Assembly: GCF_010731755.1 (NCBI RefSeq)
Contig: NZ_AP022589.1
Location: forward strand, 2,666,001 to 2,730,000
Direction of reading: 5' to 3'
DNA length: 64,000 nt
Source: Mycolicibacter minnesotensis
GTDB lineage: Bacteria; Actinomycetota; Actinomycetes; Mycobacteriales; Mycobacteriaceae
Shown in pieces: positions 17,052-26,161 of this stretch (within the stretch, counting starts at the first letter, position 1; each line of letters opens with the position of its first letter). Under the pieces are notes generated by a model that was given only the letters and a program-made list of their open reading frames with translations, did no database searches and had not been told where the DNA came from. The position numbers and the translations under genes are program-made.

Positions 17052-17915
17052 ATGCCGGAGCTGCCCGAGGTCGAAGCGCTCGTCGATCACCTGCGGCGGC
17101 ACGCCGCTGGTCACACCATCGGCCGGGTCGACGTCGCGGCACTGTCGGTGCTCAAGACCTTTGACCCCCCGCCGACGGCGTTGCATGATCGGGCGGTGAC
17201 CGGCGCCCAGCGGTGGGGCAAGTACCTGGGACTGCAGACCGGTGGACTGTTTCTGATCGCGCACCTGTCCAGGGCTGGGTGGCTGCGCTGGTCGGATCGG
17301 CTGGCACCCGCGCCGCTGCGTCCGGGCAAGGGCCCGATAGCGCTGCGGGTGCATCTGGGCGATCCGGGTCAGGCCCCCGGTTTCGACCTGACCGAAGCCG
17401 GCACCCAGAAGCGGCTGGCGGTCTGGGTGGTCGATGATCCGGCGAGGGTGCCGGGCATCGCGACTTTGGGCCCTGACGCGCTCGCGGTTGGTGCTGATGA
17501 GCTCGCCCGACTGCTGGCCGATCAGACCGGCCGCATCAAGACCGTCCTTACCGATCAGAAGGTGATCGCGGGGATCGGCAATGCCTACAGCGACGAGATT
17601 CTGCATACGGCGCGGCTCTCACCCTTCGCCACCGCCGCAAAGCTGTCGGCAGACCAGCAAGGCGCGTTGCACGACGCCATGCATGCCGTGCTGACCGATG
17701 CCGTGACGCGCTCGGTCGGCCAGCAGGCTGCGACGTTGAAGGGGGAGAAGCGGTCGGGGCTGCGAGTGCATGCCCGAACCGGACTGCCGTGTCCGGTGTG
17801 TGCCGACACGGTTCGGGAAATCTCGTTCGCCGATAAGTCATTTCAGTACTGCCCAACGTGCCAGACCGGCGGCAAGGTGCTGGCCGATCGACGGATGTCG
17901 CGGCTGCTCAAGTAG
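17052..17915 (+). CDS. Fpg/Nei-family DNA glycosylase/AP lyase (Rv0944-type, full length)
   Basis: A base-excision repair enzyme removing oxidised bases and nicking the abasic site. It starts MPELPEVEAL, with Pro2 as Schiff-base nucleophile and Glu3. It has the helix-two-turn-helix GIGNAYSDEILHTARLSPFA (about 175-194) and a C-terminal zinc finger with CPVC and CPTC pairs (about 247-270), all intact in 287 residues. I recall the M. tuberculosis orthologue Rv0944 as annotated much shorter, about 158 residues, so this copy may represent the ancestral intact gene. ATG 17052 is preceded by GAGGG. An SDR gene follows 13 bases later. Confidence 0.92.
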   Translation: MPELPEVEALVDHLRRHAAGHTIGRVDVAALSVLKTFDPPPTALHDRAVTGAQRWGKYLGLQTGGLFLIAHLSRAGWLRWSDRLAPAPLRPGKGPIALRVHLGDPGQAPGFDLTEAGTQKRLAVWVVDDPARVPGIATLGPDALAVGADELARLLADQTGRIKTVLTDQKVIAGIGNAYSDEILHTARLSPFATAAKLSADQQGALHDAMHAVLTDAVTRSVGQQAATLKGEKRSGLRVHARTGLPCPVCADTVREISFADKSFQYCPTCQTGGKVLADRRMSRLLK

Positions 17916-17928
17916 TTAAGCTGCCTGG

Positions 17929-18678
17929 ATGACACGTCAGAGGATCCTCATCACCGGTGCCAGCTCAGGATTGGGAGCCGGTATGGCTCGTGCCTTCGCG
18001 GCACGAGGGCGTGACCTGGCCCTGTGCGCCCGCCGAACTGACCGCCTCGAAGAACTGAAAGCCGAACTGACGGCGAAGTTTCCCGGTATCACCGTGGTGG
18101 TGGCCGCGCTTGACGTGAATAACCACGATGAAGTGCCCAAGGTGTTCCAGCACTTCGCCGACGAGTTGGGCGGGATCGACCGGGTGATCGTCAATGCCGG
18201 CGTCGGCAAGGGCGCTCCGCTCGGGTCCGGCAAGCTGTGGGCGAACAAGGCCACCATGGAAACGAACTTGGTCGCCGCGCTGGTGCAGATCGAGACCGCG
18301 CTGGAGATGTTCACCTCGGCCGGCCATGGTCATTTGGTGCTGATTTCGTCGGTGCTGGGCAACAAGGGCGTGCCGGGTGTGAAGGCGGCGTATGCCGCCA
18401 GCAAGGCCGGGGTGTCGTCACTGGGTGAGTCGTTGCGCGCCGAGTATGCCGGCGGCCCGATTAAGGTCACGGTGCTGGAGCCGGGATACATCGAATCGGA
18501 GATGACCGCCAAGTCCGTGTCCACCCAGTTGATGGTGGACAACGAGTCCGGTGTCAAGGCGATGGTGCGCGCTATCGAACGCGAATCCGGTCGGGCCGTG
18601 GTCCCGCCTTGGCCGTGGGTGCCGCTGGTGTGGCTGTTGCGCTGGTTGCCGCCGCGGCTCACCAAGAGCTTTGCCTGA
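17929..18678 (+). CDS. Short-chain dehydrogenase/reductase (Rv0945-type)
   Basis: A 249-residue SDR with cofactor motif TGASSGLGAGMARAF (about 8-22), NAGVG, catalytic Ser in LISSVLG, and the YAASKAG active-site motif. Arginine at CARRTDR suggests NADP preference. The C-terminus has a hydrophobic PWPWVPLVWLLRWLP stretch typical of mycobacterial SDRs that associate with membranes. TAAGCT at 17917-17922 lies six bases before the ATG with no Shine-Dalgarno, suggesting a leaderless transcript in addition to read-through from the Fpg/Nei gene. Substrate unknown. Confidence 0.9.
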   Translation: MTRQRILITGASSGLGAGMARAFAARGRDLALCARRTDRLEELKAELTAKFPGITVVVAALDVNNHDEVPKVFQHFADELGGIDRVIVNAGVGKGAPLGSGKLWANKATMETNLVAALVQIETALEMFTSAGHGHLVLISSVLGNKGVPGVKAAYAASKAGVSSLGESLRAEYAGGPIKVTVLEPGYIESEMTAKSVSTQLMVDNESGVKAMVRAIERESGRAVVPPWPWVPLVWLLRWLPPRLTKSFA

Positions 18679-18694
18679 TCGGCAGTCCGCTCGG

Positions 18695-19525
18695 TCAGCG
18701 GGTTGCCCACTCCAGGTCCTTGGCTCGCCTTCGGTACAGCAACAGTGCCGCCTTGGCGATCAAGAACGCGACGGCCACCCCCATCAGCAATGTGGACACC
18801 GCGTAGGCGCCGTACTCGGCCCCGCGGTGGTAGCGGTCGTTGACCAACAGGGTCAGGGTCTGAGACTGCCCGGGCAGGTTCGAGGACACCATGATGACCG
18901 CGCCGAACTCGCCGAGGGTGCGTGCTGTGGTCAACACGATGCCGTAGGTCAGGCCCCACCGGATCGATGGCACGGTGATCCGCCACAGCGTCTGCCAGGC
19001 ATTGGAGCCCAGCGTCGCCGCAGCCTGTTCCTGCTCGATCCCGATCTCGACGAGCACCGGCTGGACCTCGCGCACCACGAACGGCAGCGTGACGAAGATG
19101 CTGGCCAGCACCATGCCGGGCAGTCCGAAGATGATTTTGAATCCGAGACTGTTCTCGACGAAGCCCAGCGCCCCCGACGAACCCCACAGTGCGATCAACG
19201 CGACGCCGACGATGATCGGCGAGACCGCGAAGGGCAGATCGAGGATGGCCTGGAGGGCTGACCGGCCCCGGAATCTGTTGCGTACCAGAAGGATCGATGT
19301 CGATACACCGAACAGTGCGTTCAGTGGCACCACGATGATCACCAGCAGTAGGGACAGTTTCAGCGCCGAGACGGCCGCGGGTGTGCTTATCCAGGACCAA
19401 AAGTGGCTCAGGCCTGGCTCAAAAGTGCGGTACAGAATCACCGACACCGGCGCGATCAGCATCACCCCGATATAGGTCAAGACGGTCAGCCGGAGCACGT
19501 GGCGGCCGCCTACGGGCGACGTCAC
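18695..19525 (-). CDS. cysW: Sulfate ABC transporter permease CysW
   Basis: A 276-residue inner-membrane permease with about six transmembrane helices. The cytoplasmic EAA-type coupling loop is EQAAATLGSNAWQTLWRITVP, and the segment TTARTLGEFGAVIMVSSNLPG is characteristic of CysW. I chose GTG 19525 because it overlaps the cysT stop by four bases (GTGA) and is preceded by GAGGAG. No ATPase (cysA) gene follows: the next gene, 16 bases away, is the convergent SDR. The pair must borrow an ATPase and a sulfate-binding protein encoded elsewhere. Confidence 0.93.
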   Translation of the reverse strand: MTSPVGGRHVLRLTVLTYIGVMLIAPVSVILYRTFEPGLSHFWSWISTPAAVSALKLSLLLVIIVVPLNALFGVSTSILLVRNRFRGRSALQAILDLPFAVSPIIVGVALIALWGSSGALGFVENSLGFKIIFGLPGMVLASIFVTLPFVVREVQPVLVEIGIEQEQAAATLGSNAWQTLWRITVPSIRWGLTYGIVLTTARTLGEFGAVIMVSSNLPGQSQTLTLLVNDRYHRGAEYGAYAVSTLLMGVAVAFLIAKAALLLYRRRAKDLEWATR

Positions 19526-20406
19526 TCGTCCTGCTCCTCGCGTTTGGCTGCGCGTCCACCCACGGTTCGCAGGACCACCAACACAGCGAGCGAGATCGCC
19601 AACAACACCATCGATATCGCTGCGGCACTGGTGTGGTCGTCGTTTTCGACCAGCGCGCGGATCCACTGAGAAGACACCTCGGTCTTGCCCGGAACCGCGC
19701 CACCGATAGTCACGACGGAACCGAACTCGGCAACGCAGCGCGAAAACGCCAGCCCGGCGCCGGTCAAGATCGCCGGCTGCAGCGAGGGCAGGACAACCGT
19801 GGTGAACGTGGTGAGGCGTGTCGCGCCCAGTGCTGCGGCCGCCTCCTCGACGTCCCGGTCGATCTCCATCAGCACCGGCTGGACGGCGCGTACCACCAGG
19901 GGCAACGTGACGAATGCCAGGGCCATCGCAACCCCGGGCGGAGTGTGCTGCAGGTGAATGCCGATGGGGCTGGCGCTGCCGTACAGGGCCAGCATCACCA
20001 AACTGGTGACGATTGTCGGCAGGGCGAACGGCAGATCGATCAGCGCATCGATCGCCCCCTTTCCGACGAAATCGTCACGGACCAGCACCCACGCGGTGGC
20101 GAGGCCGAACACCACGTCGAGCACCGTGACCAAGACGGAGATGGTCAGGGTCACGCGAAAGGATTCCAGCGCCGCGTGCGAGGTGACGGCCAACCAGAAG
20201 CCTTGCCAGCCCTTGGTGCCGGATTGCCAGGCGATGGCGGCTAGCGGCAGGAGCACGATCACCGACAGCCACAGGGTGGTTATCCCGACGCGAAGCGGTG
20301 TGACGACAGAACGGACCGCAACGGTGGCCGGGTGCGGTGTGGCGTCTGCGGTGTCCGTGCCGGGCGCGCGGCGCGCAGCCGGCGGGGATTCGGTCGTGAC
20401 AGTCAT
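19522..20406 (-). CDS. cysT: Sulfate ABC transporter permease CysT
   Basis: A 294-residue inner-membrane partner of CysW for sulfate/thiosulfate import. Features are six hydrophobic helices, the EAA loop EEAAAALGATRLTTFTTVVLP, and AFSRCVAEFGSVVTIGG, typical of CysT/CysU. The start is uncertain. ATG 20406 (MTVTTESPP) is reached by a one-base TGATG overlap with an eight-codon leader ORF that has a strong GGAAGG; an in-frame TTG at 20445 is the alternative. In most mycobacteria I know, subI precedes cysT and cysA follows cysW. Neither is present here. Confidence 0.9.
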   Translation of the reverse strand: MTVTTESPPAARRAPGTDTADATPHPATVAVRSVVTPLRVGITTLWLSVIVLLPLAAIAWQSGTKGWQGFWLAVTSHAALESFRVTLTISVLVTVLDVVFGLATAWVLVRDDFVGKGAIDALIDLPFALPTIVTSLVMLALYGSASPIGIHLQHTPPGVAMALAFVTLPLVVRAVQPVLMEIDRDVEEAAAALGATRLTTFTTVVLPSLQPAILTGAGLAFSRCVAEFGSVVTIGGAVPGKTEVSSQWIRALVENDDHTSAAAISMVLLAISLAVLVVLRTVGGRAAKREEQDE

Positions 20407-20432
20407 CAGCTGGATCCGAGAGAAGAGTGCAT
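20406..20432 (-). other. Eight-codon leader ORF coupled to cysT
   Basis: ATG at 20432 follows GGAAGG at five bases, encodes MHSSLGSS, and ends in a TGA that shares one base with the cysT ATG (TGATG). The geometry allows termination-reinitiation. Cysteine-rich leader peptides control sulfur genes in mycobacteria, but this one has no Cys codon and four Ser codons. Confidence 0.35.
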
Positions 20433-20969
20433 GCTGGCCTTCCAATGCCCGAGAGTTTCGGCACGGATCACCGAACCGGTGACTGCCGAGAATTGGCTAC
20501 TGGCGGGGTCAGCGACAACAGAACGCAACGCGCGCCACGCCGCTGCGCTCAGCACGGGACGCCTTCTGCATGGCGCGAAGCTTAGAGAAACCTGGACGTG
20601 AAAATCTTGCTCGTCCTGCGAGGTGTTCGGACGCGCGAGCGGTTCCGCGGTCGAGGATTGTGCGCTGCGATCAGCGGTTCCGCGCTGCAGGCGGGGCCGG
20701 CGTCAGGTCCATGCGGACCGCGATCTCGGCCGCGTCGGAGAGTAACGCGTCGCAGGCGCATCTCTCGCGAAACGTGTTAACAGCAGCGGGAATTCACCGC
20801 GCAGCAGGTACCTTCCCGGGGCGCCCGGTCATGATTGGCGGCTCATCGATGCCGGCCGAACTGGCCATTCGCCGGCGTGAAAAGCGGACCCGCCGAACCG
20901 CCACCGATGGGCGCACCGAGGTGCTGGCTACGGAAAAAGTCAGGGTGCGAGAAAAGGCCGACCCCGCAG
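20433..20969. other. 537-bp region between cysT and pgi without a recognisable gene
   Basis: Open frames on both strands here are rich in Arg/Ala and match nothing I know. No remnant of a sulfate-binding protein gene could be read in any minus-strand frame. The stretch should hold the cysT promoter. No terminator hairpin with a T tract is seen. Confidence 0.5.
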
Positions 20970-22634
20970 TCAGGTGGTCCGTCCCCGCTCGGCCCGATAG
21001 CGGCGCACCAGCGAGTCGGTGGAGCTGTCCGTCTGCCGCGGCGGCGGGGCGTCCTCGGTGAGTACCGGCAGCAGGGCCTTGGCCTGCGTCTTGCCCAACT
21101 CGACACCCCACTGGTCGAAGGAGTCGATGCCCCACACCAGGCCCTCGGTGAACACCTGATGTTCGTAGAGCGCGATCAGCTGCCCCAGCACCGACGGGGT
21201 GAGCCGGGTGGCCAGAATCGAGGTGGTCGGACGGTTGCCGGGCATGACCTTGTGCGGCACCACCTCGGCAGGAGTTCCCTCGGCTTCGATCTCCTCGGCG
21301 TTCTTGCCGAACGCCAGCACCTGGGTCTGGGCGAAGAAGTTGCTCATCAGCAGGTCGTGCATGCTGCCGGTGCCGTCGGCGGTGGCCAGGTCATCGACGG
21401 GTTGGGAGAAGCCGAGGAAGTCGGCCGGAACCAGCCGGGTGCCCTGGTGCAGCAGCTGATAGAACGCGTGCTGGCCGTTGGTTCCCGGCTCGCCCCAAAA
21501 GATTTCGCCGGTATCGGTGGTGACCGGCGTGCCATCGGCACGGGTCGACTTGCCGTTGGACTCCATCGTGAGCTGCTGCAGGTAGGCGGCGAAACGGTCC
21601 AGGTCGTTCGAGTAGGGCAGCACTGCCCGGGTCTGGGCATCGAAGAAGTTGGAGTACCAGAGTCCGATCAGGCCGAGCAGAACCGGTGCGTTGGATTCCA
21701 GCGGCGCGGTGCGGAAGTGCTCGTCGACGAGGTGAAAACCGGTCAGGAACTCCGCGAAGCGGTCTCGCCCTATCACCGCCATGACCGAGAGCCCGATCGC
21801 GGAGTCCACCGAGTACCGCCCGCCGACCCAGTCCCAGAAGCCGAACATGTTCGCGGTGTCGATGCCGAACTCTGCGACCAGCTGCGCGTTGGTGGATACC
21901 GCCACGAAATGCTTCGAGACGGCGGCGTCACCCAGCGCGCTGGTCAGCCAGCGTCGGGCTGCGGTGGCGTTGGTCAATGTCTCCAGCGTCGAGAAAGTCT
22001 TGGACGCCACGATGAAAAGAGTTGTGGCGGGATCTAAGCCAGCCAGCTTCGCGGTCAGGTCAGCGGGGTCGACGTTGGAGACGAAGCGCGCCGTGATGCC
22101 GGCGTCGGCGTAATGGCGCAACGCCCGGTCCACCATCACCGGACCCAGATCCGAGCCGCCGATACCGATGTTGACGACGGTCTCGATGCGCTTTCCGGTT
22201 GCGCCGGTCCAGTCGCCGCTGCGCAGCCGGTCGGTGAAGTCGCCCATGGCATCGAGCACCGCGTGGACGTCGGCGGCGACGTCATGCCCCTCGACGCGCA
22301 GTTCGGTGTTGCGCGGCAACCGCAACGCGGTGTGCAGCACCGCCCGATCCTCGGAGGTGTTGATGTGCACCCCGGCGAACATCGCGTCGCGGCGGTCCTC
22401 CAGGCCGGCCGTCCGGGCCAGATCGACCAGCAAGCGCACGGTCTCGGAGGTGATGCGGTGCTTGCTGTAGTCGATGTAGAGGTCACCGACAGTGACGGTG
22501 AAACGTTCACCGCGGTCGGGATCGTCGGCGAAGAGCTGCCGCAGGTGGGTATCACCGACCCGCTGGTGATGCTGGCGCAACGCGTTCCAGGCCGGGGTGG
22601 TGGAGATGTCCGGGATCTGGGGAACGGAGCTCAT
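20970..22634 (-). CDS. pgi: Glucose-6-phosphate isomerase
   Basis: Cytosolic enzyme interconverting glucose-6-phosphate and fructose-6-phosphate. At 554 residues it has family-normal length. Signatures include [24 protein letters not shown], the [19 protein letters not shown] signature, the active-site [16 protein letters not shown], and the C-terminal [14 protein letters not shown] with the catalytic Lys. It corresponds to Rv0946c and sits alone on the minus strand between the sulfate permeases and chorismate mutase. ATG 22634 starts [16 protein letters not shown]. Identity is secure. Confidence 0.98.
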   Translation of the reverse strand: MSSVPQIPDISTTPAWNALRQHHQRVGDTHLRQLFADDPDRGERFTVTVGDLYIDYSKHRITSETVRLLVDLARTAGLEDRRDAMFAGVHINTSEDRAVLHTALRLPRNTELRVEGHDVAADVHAVLDAMGDFTDRLRSGDWTGATGKRIETVVNIGIGGSDLGPVMVDRALRHYADAGITARFVSNVDPADLTAKLAGLDPATTLFIVASKTFSTLETLTNATAARRWLTSALGDAAVSKHFVAVSTNAQLVAEFGIDTANMFGFWDWVGGRYSVDSAIGLSVMAVIGRDRFAEFLTGFHLVDEHFRTAPLESNAPVLLGLIGLWYSNFFDAQTRAVLPYSNDLDRFAAYLQQLTMESNGKSTRADGTPVTTDTGEIFWGEPGTNGQHAFYQLLHQGTRLVPADFLGFSQPVDDLATADGTGSMHDLLMSNFFAQTQVLAFGKNAEEIEAEGTPAEVVPHKVMPGNRPTTSILATRLTPSVLGQLIALYEHQVFTEGLVWGIDSFDQWGVELGKTQAKALLPVLTEDAPPPRQTDSSTDSLVRRYRAERGRTT

Positions 22635-22703
22635 ACCCCGACATTAGCGGCGGGTGGCTTCCGGAGGTGCGGCGCCGGACGTTACCGCAGCCGCCGCACG
22701 CGG

Positions 22704-22967
22704 CTAGTGGCCGAGCCGGCCACGCCCCAAGCGCAGCAGCAGCATGGCCAGGTCCTTACCGTCCTCGCCGAGCTCGCTGTAACGCTCGAGCACCTTCATC
22801 TCGCGGCTGTGCACCAGGCGGGTGCCGCCGGAGGCCATCCGGGCCCTGCCGATCTCCTGAGACACTGCGGTGCGGCGCTTGACCGCCGCCAGGATCTCGG
22901 CGTCGAGCCGGTCGATCTCTTGGCGCAGCTCGTCGATGTCGGGCAGCTGTTGGGGTTGGGCAGACAT
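22704..22967 (-). CDS. Chorismate mutase, AroQ-delta type (Rv0948c-type)
   Basis: An 87-residue intracellular AroQ-fold chorismate mutase converting chorismate to prephenate for Phe/Tyr synthesis. The sequence has DELRQEIDRLDAEILAAVKRR with the active-site Arg, VSQEIGRAR and HSREMKVLERY. The C-terminal LLLRLGRGRLGH resembles the segment that in M. tuberculosis docks on DAHP synthase AroG, activating the mutase and conferring feedback control. I chose ATG 22967 because GGAG lies eight bases upstream; an in-frame TTG two codons earlier is less likely. It is divergent from uvrD1, with 245 bases between. Confidence 0.93.
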   Translation of the reverse strand: MSAQPQQLPDIDELRQEIDRLDAEILAAVKRRTAVSQEIGRARMASGGTRLVHSREMKVLERYSELGEDGKDLAMLLLRLGRGRLGH

Positions 22968-23038
22968 GATCAAAACTCCAGGTTCTCGCTGTTGGTGGTA
23001 TCTGGTCTCATCAGCGATCCGGCCTCACACAACAGACG

Positions 23039-23112
23039 AGCCCCGGGTCGGCGATGCGGACCGCGGGGCTTGGCGTTGCAGCTAAACCACGGGCACCGCT
23101 GATCGGTACCCG
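23039..23112. other. Two hairpins in the divergent chorismate mutase/uvrD1 region
   Basis: Hairpin 1: AGCCCCG (23039-23045) pairs with CGGGGCT (23064-23070) and continues inward as GGTC/GACC with one bulged base. Hairpin 2: 23090-23098 pairs with 23104-23112 (CGGG-ACCG against CGGT-CCCG, one mismatch, five-base loop). Neither has a T tract on the plus strand, so they look like leader-RNA structures or binding sites, not terminators. Confidence 0.4.
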
Positions 23113-23212
23113 TAGAAAAATCGACGCTGCATGTCGAGCACGCACCGAGTCTGCCACTAAGGGCCGTGCCAGCGCAAAGACTGTCCCCGGGCGGCGGTAC
23201 GTTGGGGGCGCT

Positions 23213-25528
23213 ATGACCTTGCACGCTAGTACGCAGACCGACCACCTCCTCGAGGGGCTCAACCCGCAGCAGCGCCGGGCCGTCCTGCACGAGGGCTCTC
23301 CGTTGCTGATCGTGGCCGGGGCCGGCTCGGGGAAAACCGCCGTGCTCACCCGGCGAATCGCCTATCTGTTGGCCGCCCGTGACGTAGGGGTGGGCCAGGT
23401 GCTGGCGATCACCTTCACCAACAAGGCCGCGGCAGAGATGCGCGAGCGGGTGTCGAGCCTGGTCGGCCCCCGCGCCCGGGCGATGTGGGTGTCGACCTTT
23501 CATTCCACGTGCGTACGGATCCTGCGCAACCAGGCCTCGGTGGTTCCTGGCCTCAATTCCAACTTCTCGATCTATGACGCCGACGACTCGCGGCGGCTGC
23601 TGCTGATGATCGGCCGTGACATGGGTCTCGACGTCAAGCGGCACTCGCCGCGGCTGCTGGCCAATGCCATCTCCAACCTGAAGAACGAACTGATCGACGC
23701 CGACCGGGCACTGGCCGAGCTCACCGAGGATTCCGACGACCTCAGTCGGGTGGTGGCTGCGGTCTACACGGAGTATCAGCGCCGGCTGCGCTCGGCCAAC
23801 GCACTGGACTTCGATGACCTGATCGGGGAGACGGTCGCGATACTGCAGGCCTTCCCGGAGATCGCCCAGCACTACCGGCGCCGGTTCCGGCACATCCTGG
23901 TCGACGAATACCAGGACACCAACCATGCCCAGTACATGCTGGTGCGCGAACTTGCGGGGCACACCGGCGGTTCAGCAGACCCGGACCTGCCGCCGGCGGA
24001 GTTGTGCGTGGTCGGTGACGCCGATCAGTCGATCTACGCCTTCCGTGGTGCCACCATTCGCAACATCGAGGATTTCGAACGCGACTACCCCGACGCGACC
24101 ACCATCCTGCTGGAGCAGAACTACCGCTCCACCCAGAACATCCTGTCGGCGGCCAACGCGGTGATCGCCTTCAATTCGGGGCGTCGCGAGAAGCGGCTGT
24201 GGACCGACGCCGGTGACGGCGAACTGATCGTCGGCTACGTCGCCGACAACGAGCACGACGAGGCACGTTTCGTCGCCCAGGAGATCGACGCCCTGACCGA
24301 CTCCGGCGCGGTCAACTACAGCGATGTCGCGGTGTTCTACCGCACCAACAATGCGTCGCGTTCGCTGGAAGAGGTGTTCATCCGCAGCGGCATCCCGTAC
24401 AAAGTCGTTGGCGGAGTGCGCTTTTACGAACGCAAAGAGATTCGCGACATCATCGCCTACCTTCGTGTGCTGGACAATCCCGGCGATGCGGTGAGCCTGC
24501 GGCGCATCCTCAACACGCCGCGCCGGGGGATCGGCGACCGGGCCGAGGCGTGCGTGTCGGTGCACGCCGAGAACACCGGCACTGGATTCGCGGCCGCTCT
24601 GGCGGCGGCCGCTGACGGCGGCGTCGCGATGCTCAACAGTCGCTCGCAGAACGCGATCGCTGCCTTTGTCGCGATGCTCGACGAGCTGCGGGCGCACCTC
24701 AACACGTGCGGCGATGACCTGGGCGGTCTGGTGGAGATGGTGTTGGACCGCACCGGCTACCGCGCCGAGCTGGAAGCCTCGACCGACCCGCAGGACCTGG
24801 CCCGACTGGACAACATCAACGAACTCGTCAGTGTCGCACACGAATTCAGCATCGACCGGGCCAATGCACTCGCCGATCAGGACGGCACCCTCGAAGAGGA
24901 GGATGTGCCCGACGTCGGAGTTCTGGCGGCGTTCTTGGAGCGTGTCTCGCTGATCGCCGACACGGACGAGATTCCGGAGCATGGGTCCGGGATGGTCACG
25001 CTGATGACGCTGCACACCGCCAAGGGGCTGGAATTCCCGGTGGTGTTCGTCGTCGGCTGGGAGGACGGCATGTTCCCGCACATGCGCTCGCTGGGGGATG
25101 CCCGCGAGTTGTCCGAGGAGCGCCGGCTGGCCTACGTCGGCCTGACCCGGGCCCGCCAACGGCTGTACCTGAGCCGGGCCAAGGTCCGCTCGTCGTGGGG
25201 CCAGCCCATGCTGAACCCGGAATCGCGATTCCTGCGGGAGATCCCGCAGGAACTCATCGACTGGCGGCGTACCGAGGTGACCGCTTCCCCGAGCGCTCCG
25301 GTCAGTGGTGCCGGCCGGTTCGGTTCGCCGCGGCCGGCCCCGAGCCGATCAGGGAATCGGCCGCTGCTGGTGCTCGCGCCGGGGGATCGGGTGACCCATG
25401 ACAAGTACGGCCTGGGCCGGGTGGAGGAAGTCTCCGGTGTGGGCGAGTCGGCGATGTCGCTGATCGACTTCGGCAGTTCTGGGCGGGTCAAACTGATGCA
25501 CAACCACGCGCCGGTGAGCAAGCTTTAG
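23213..25528 (+). CDS. uvrD1: ATP-dependent 3'-5' DNA helicase UvrD1/PcrA
   Basis: Superfamily 1A helicase for nucleotide-excision repair and recombination control; in mycobacteria it partners with Ku. The 771 residues carry the Walker A AGAGSGKTAVLTRR (about 38-51), motif II LVDEYQDTNHAQYM, motif III GDADQSIYAFRGA, motif IV EQNYRSTQNIL and motif VI VGLTRARQRLYLS. A C-terminal Tudor-like segment (VTHDKYGLGRVEEVSG) completes it. ATG 23213 gives the length I recall for the M. tuberculosis protein; the frame upstream to 23054 is not conserved. Identity is secure. Confidence 0.97.
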   Translation: MTLHASTQTDHLLEGLNPQQRRAVLHEGSPLLIVAGAGSGKTAVLTRRIAYLLAARDVGVGQVLAITFTNKAAAEMRERVSSLVGPRARAMWVSTFHSTCVRILRNQASVVPGLNSNFSIYDADDSRRLLLMIGRDMGLDVKRHSPRLLANAISNLKNELIDADRALAELTEDSDDLSRVVAAVYTEYQRRLRSANALDFDDLIGETVAILQAFPEIAQHYRRRFRHILVDEYQDTNHAQYMLVRELAGHTGGSADPDLPPAELCVVGDADQSIYAFRGATIRNIEDFERDYPDATTILLEQNYRSTQNILSAANAVIAFNSGRREKRLWTDAGDGELIVGYVADNEHDEARFVAQEIDALTDSGAVNYSDVAVFYRTNNASRSLEEVFIRSGIPYKVVGGVRFYERKEIRDIIAYLRVLDNPGDAVSLRRILNTPRRGIGDRAEACVSVHAENTGTGFAAALAAAADGGVAMLNSRSQNAIAAFVAMLDELRAHLNTCGDDLGGLVEMVLDRTGYRAELEASTDPQDLARLDNINELVSVAHEFSIDRANALADQDGTLEEEDVPDVGVLAAFLERVSLIADTDEIPEHGSGMVTLMTLHTAKGLEFPVVFVVGWEDGMFPHMRSLGDARELSEERRLAYVGLTRARQRLYLSRAKVRSSWGQPMLNPESRFLREIPQELIDWRRTEVTASPSAPVSGAGRFGSPRPAPSRSGNRPLLVLAPGDRVTHDKYGLGRVEEVSGVGESAMSLIDFGSSGRVKLMHNHAPVSKL

Positions 25529-25559
25529 GGGCGCTCGCGAGCTCGGCGCAGCCGGCGCT

Positions 25560-26111
25560 TCAGCGGCCCAACAGCCAGCGTGTGGTGGCTGGATGCAGCG
25601 CCGCGATGACGGTGGCGACTTGGAGGACCGGGATGACGTGCACGATCCCCGGCACTCGGGCTCCCGCCAGGAACAGACTGCCGTAGGTCAGCAGGGCGAC
25701 TACCGCTCCGACTGCGATCAGGTAGTGGCCGAGCGGGCGCCGCAGCAGCAGCATGATCACCCCGGACAGCGTCGTCCCGGCGAAGACCAGACTCAAGAAG
25801 CCGACCGCGACGCAGAACAACCGGTCGGTGTGCCACCAGCTGGCGATCAGATCGGTGGACACCACGGAGGTCGCCCAGCAGCCGAGCAGGGCCAGCACAC
25901 AGGCGCTGATCGCCACGGCGGCGGACGGTTCACGCGCGGGCAGTGGCGCGAGGCCGGTGTGGGTCAACGGCGGTATACGCGCCGACCCGGTGACGATGGG
26001 GATGGCGCCGGTGGGTGCCCGGCGGATGATGCGGCCGGGGGAGTTCGCCGGATCGGGCACGGACGGGCCGGAGGAACGAACACCGGCAGGTGGTTGGTGG
26101 CGGTCGCTCAC
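25560..26111 (-). CDS. Four-helix membrane protein of unknown function
   Basis: A 183-residue protein with a Pro/Arg-rich cytoplasmic N-terminus (about 1-60). About four hydrophobic segments follow: VAISACVLALLGCWATSVV, LFCVAVGFLSLVFAGTTLS, YLIAVGAVVALLTYGSLFL and IVHVIPVLQVATVIAALH. I do not recognise a family. Start is GTG 26111 with a weak ribosome-binding site. It is convergent with uvrD1 (31 bases between stops) and lies 50 bases downstream of the M23 peptidase gene on the same strand, so it may be transcribed with it. Similar small membrane proteins are common in mycobacteria. Confidence 0.75.
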   Translation of the reverse strand: MSDRHQPPAGVRSSGPSVPDPANSPGRIIRRAPTGAIPIVTGSARIPPLTHTGLAPLPAREPSAAVAISACVLALLGCWATSVVSTDLIASWWHTDRLFCVAVGFLSLVFAGTTLSGVIMLLLRRPLGHYLIAVGAVVALLTYGSLFLAGARVPGIVHVIPVLQVATVIAALHPATTRWLLGR

Positions 26112-26161
26112 CCAAACCAGGCTAGCGGCGTCGGCAAGCGCAGCAGGTCGACGCCGTCGTA

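Noticed and set aside
20598..20830. Possible remnant of a sulfate-binding protein upstream of cysT
   Set aside because: All three minus-strand frames were read; none shows SubI/Sbp motifs, only short interrupted Arg/Ala-rich stretches.
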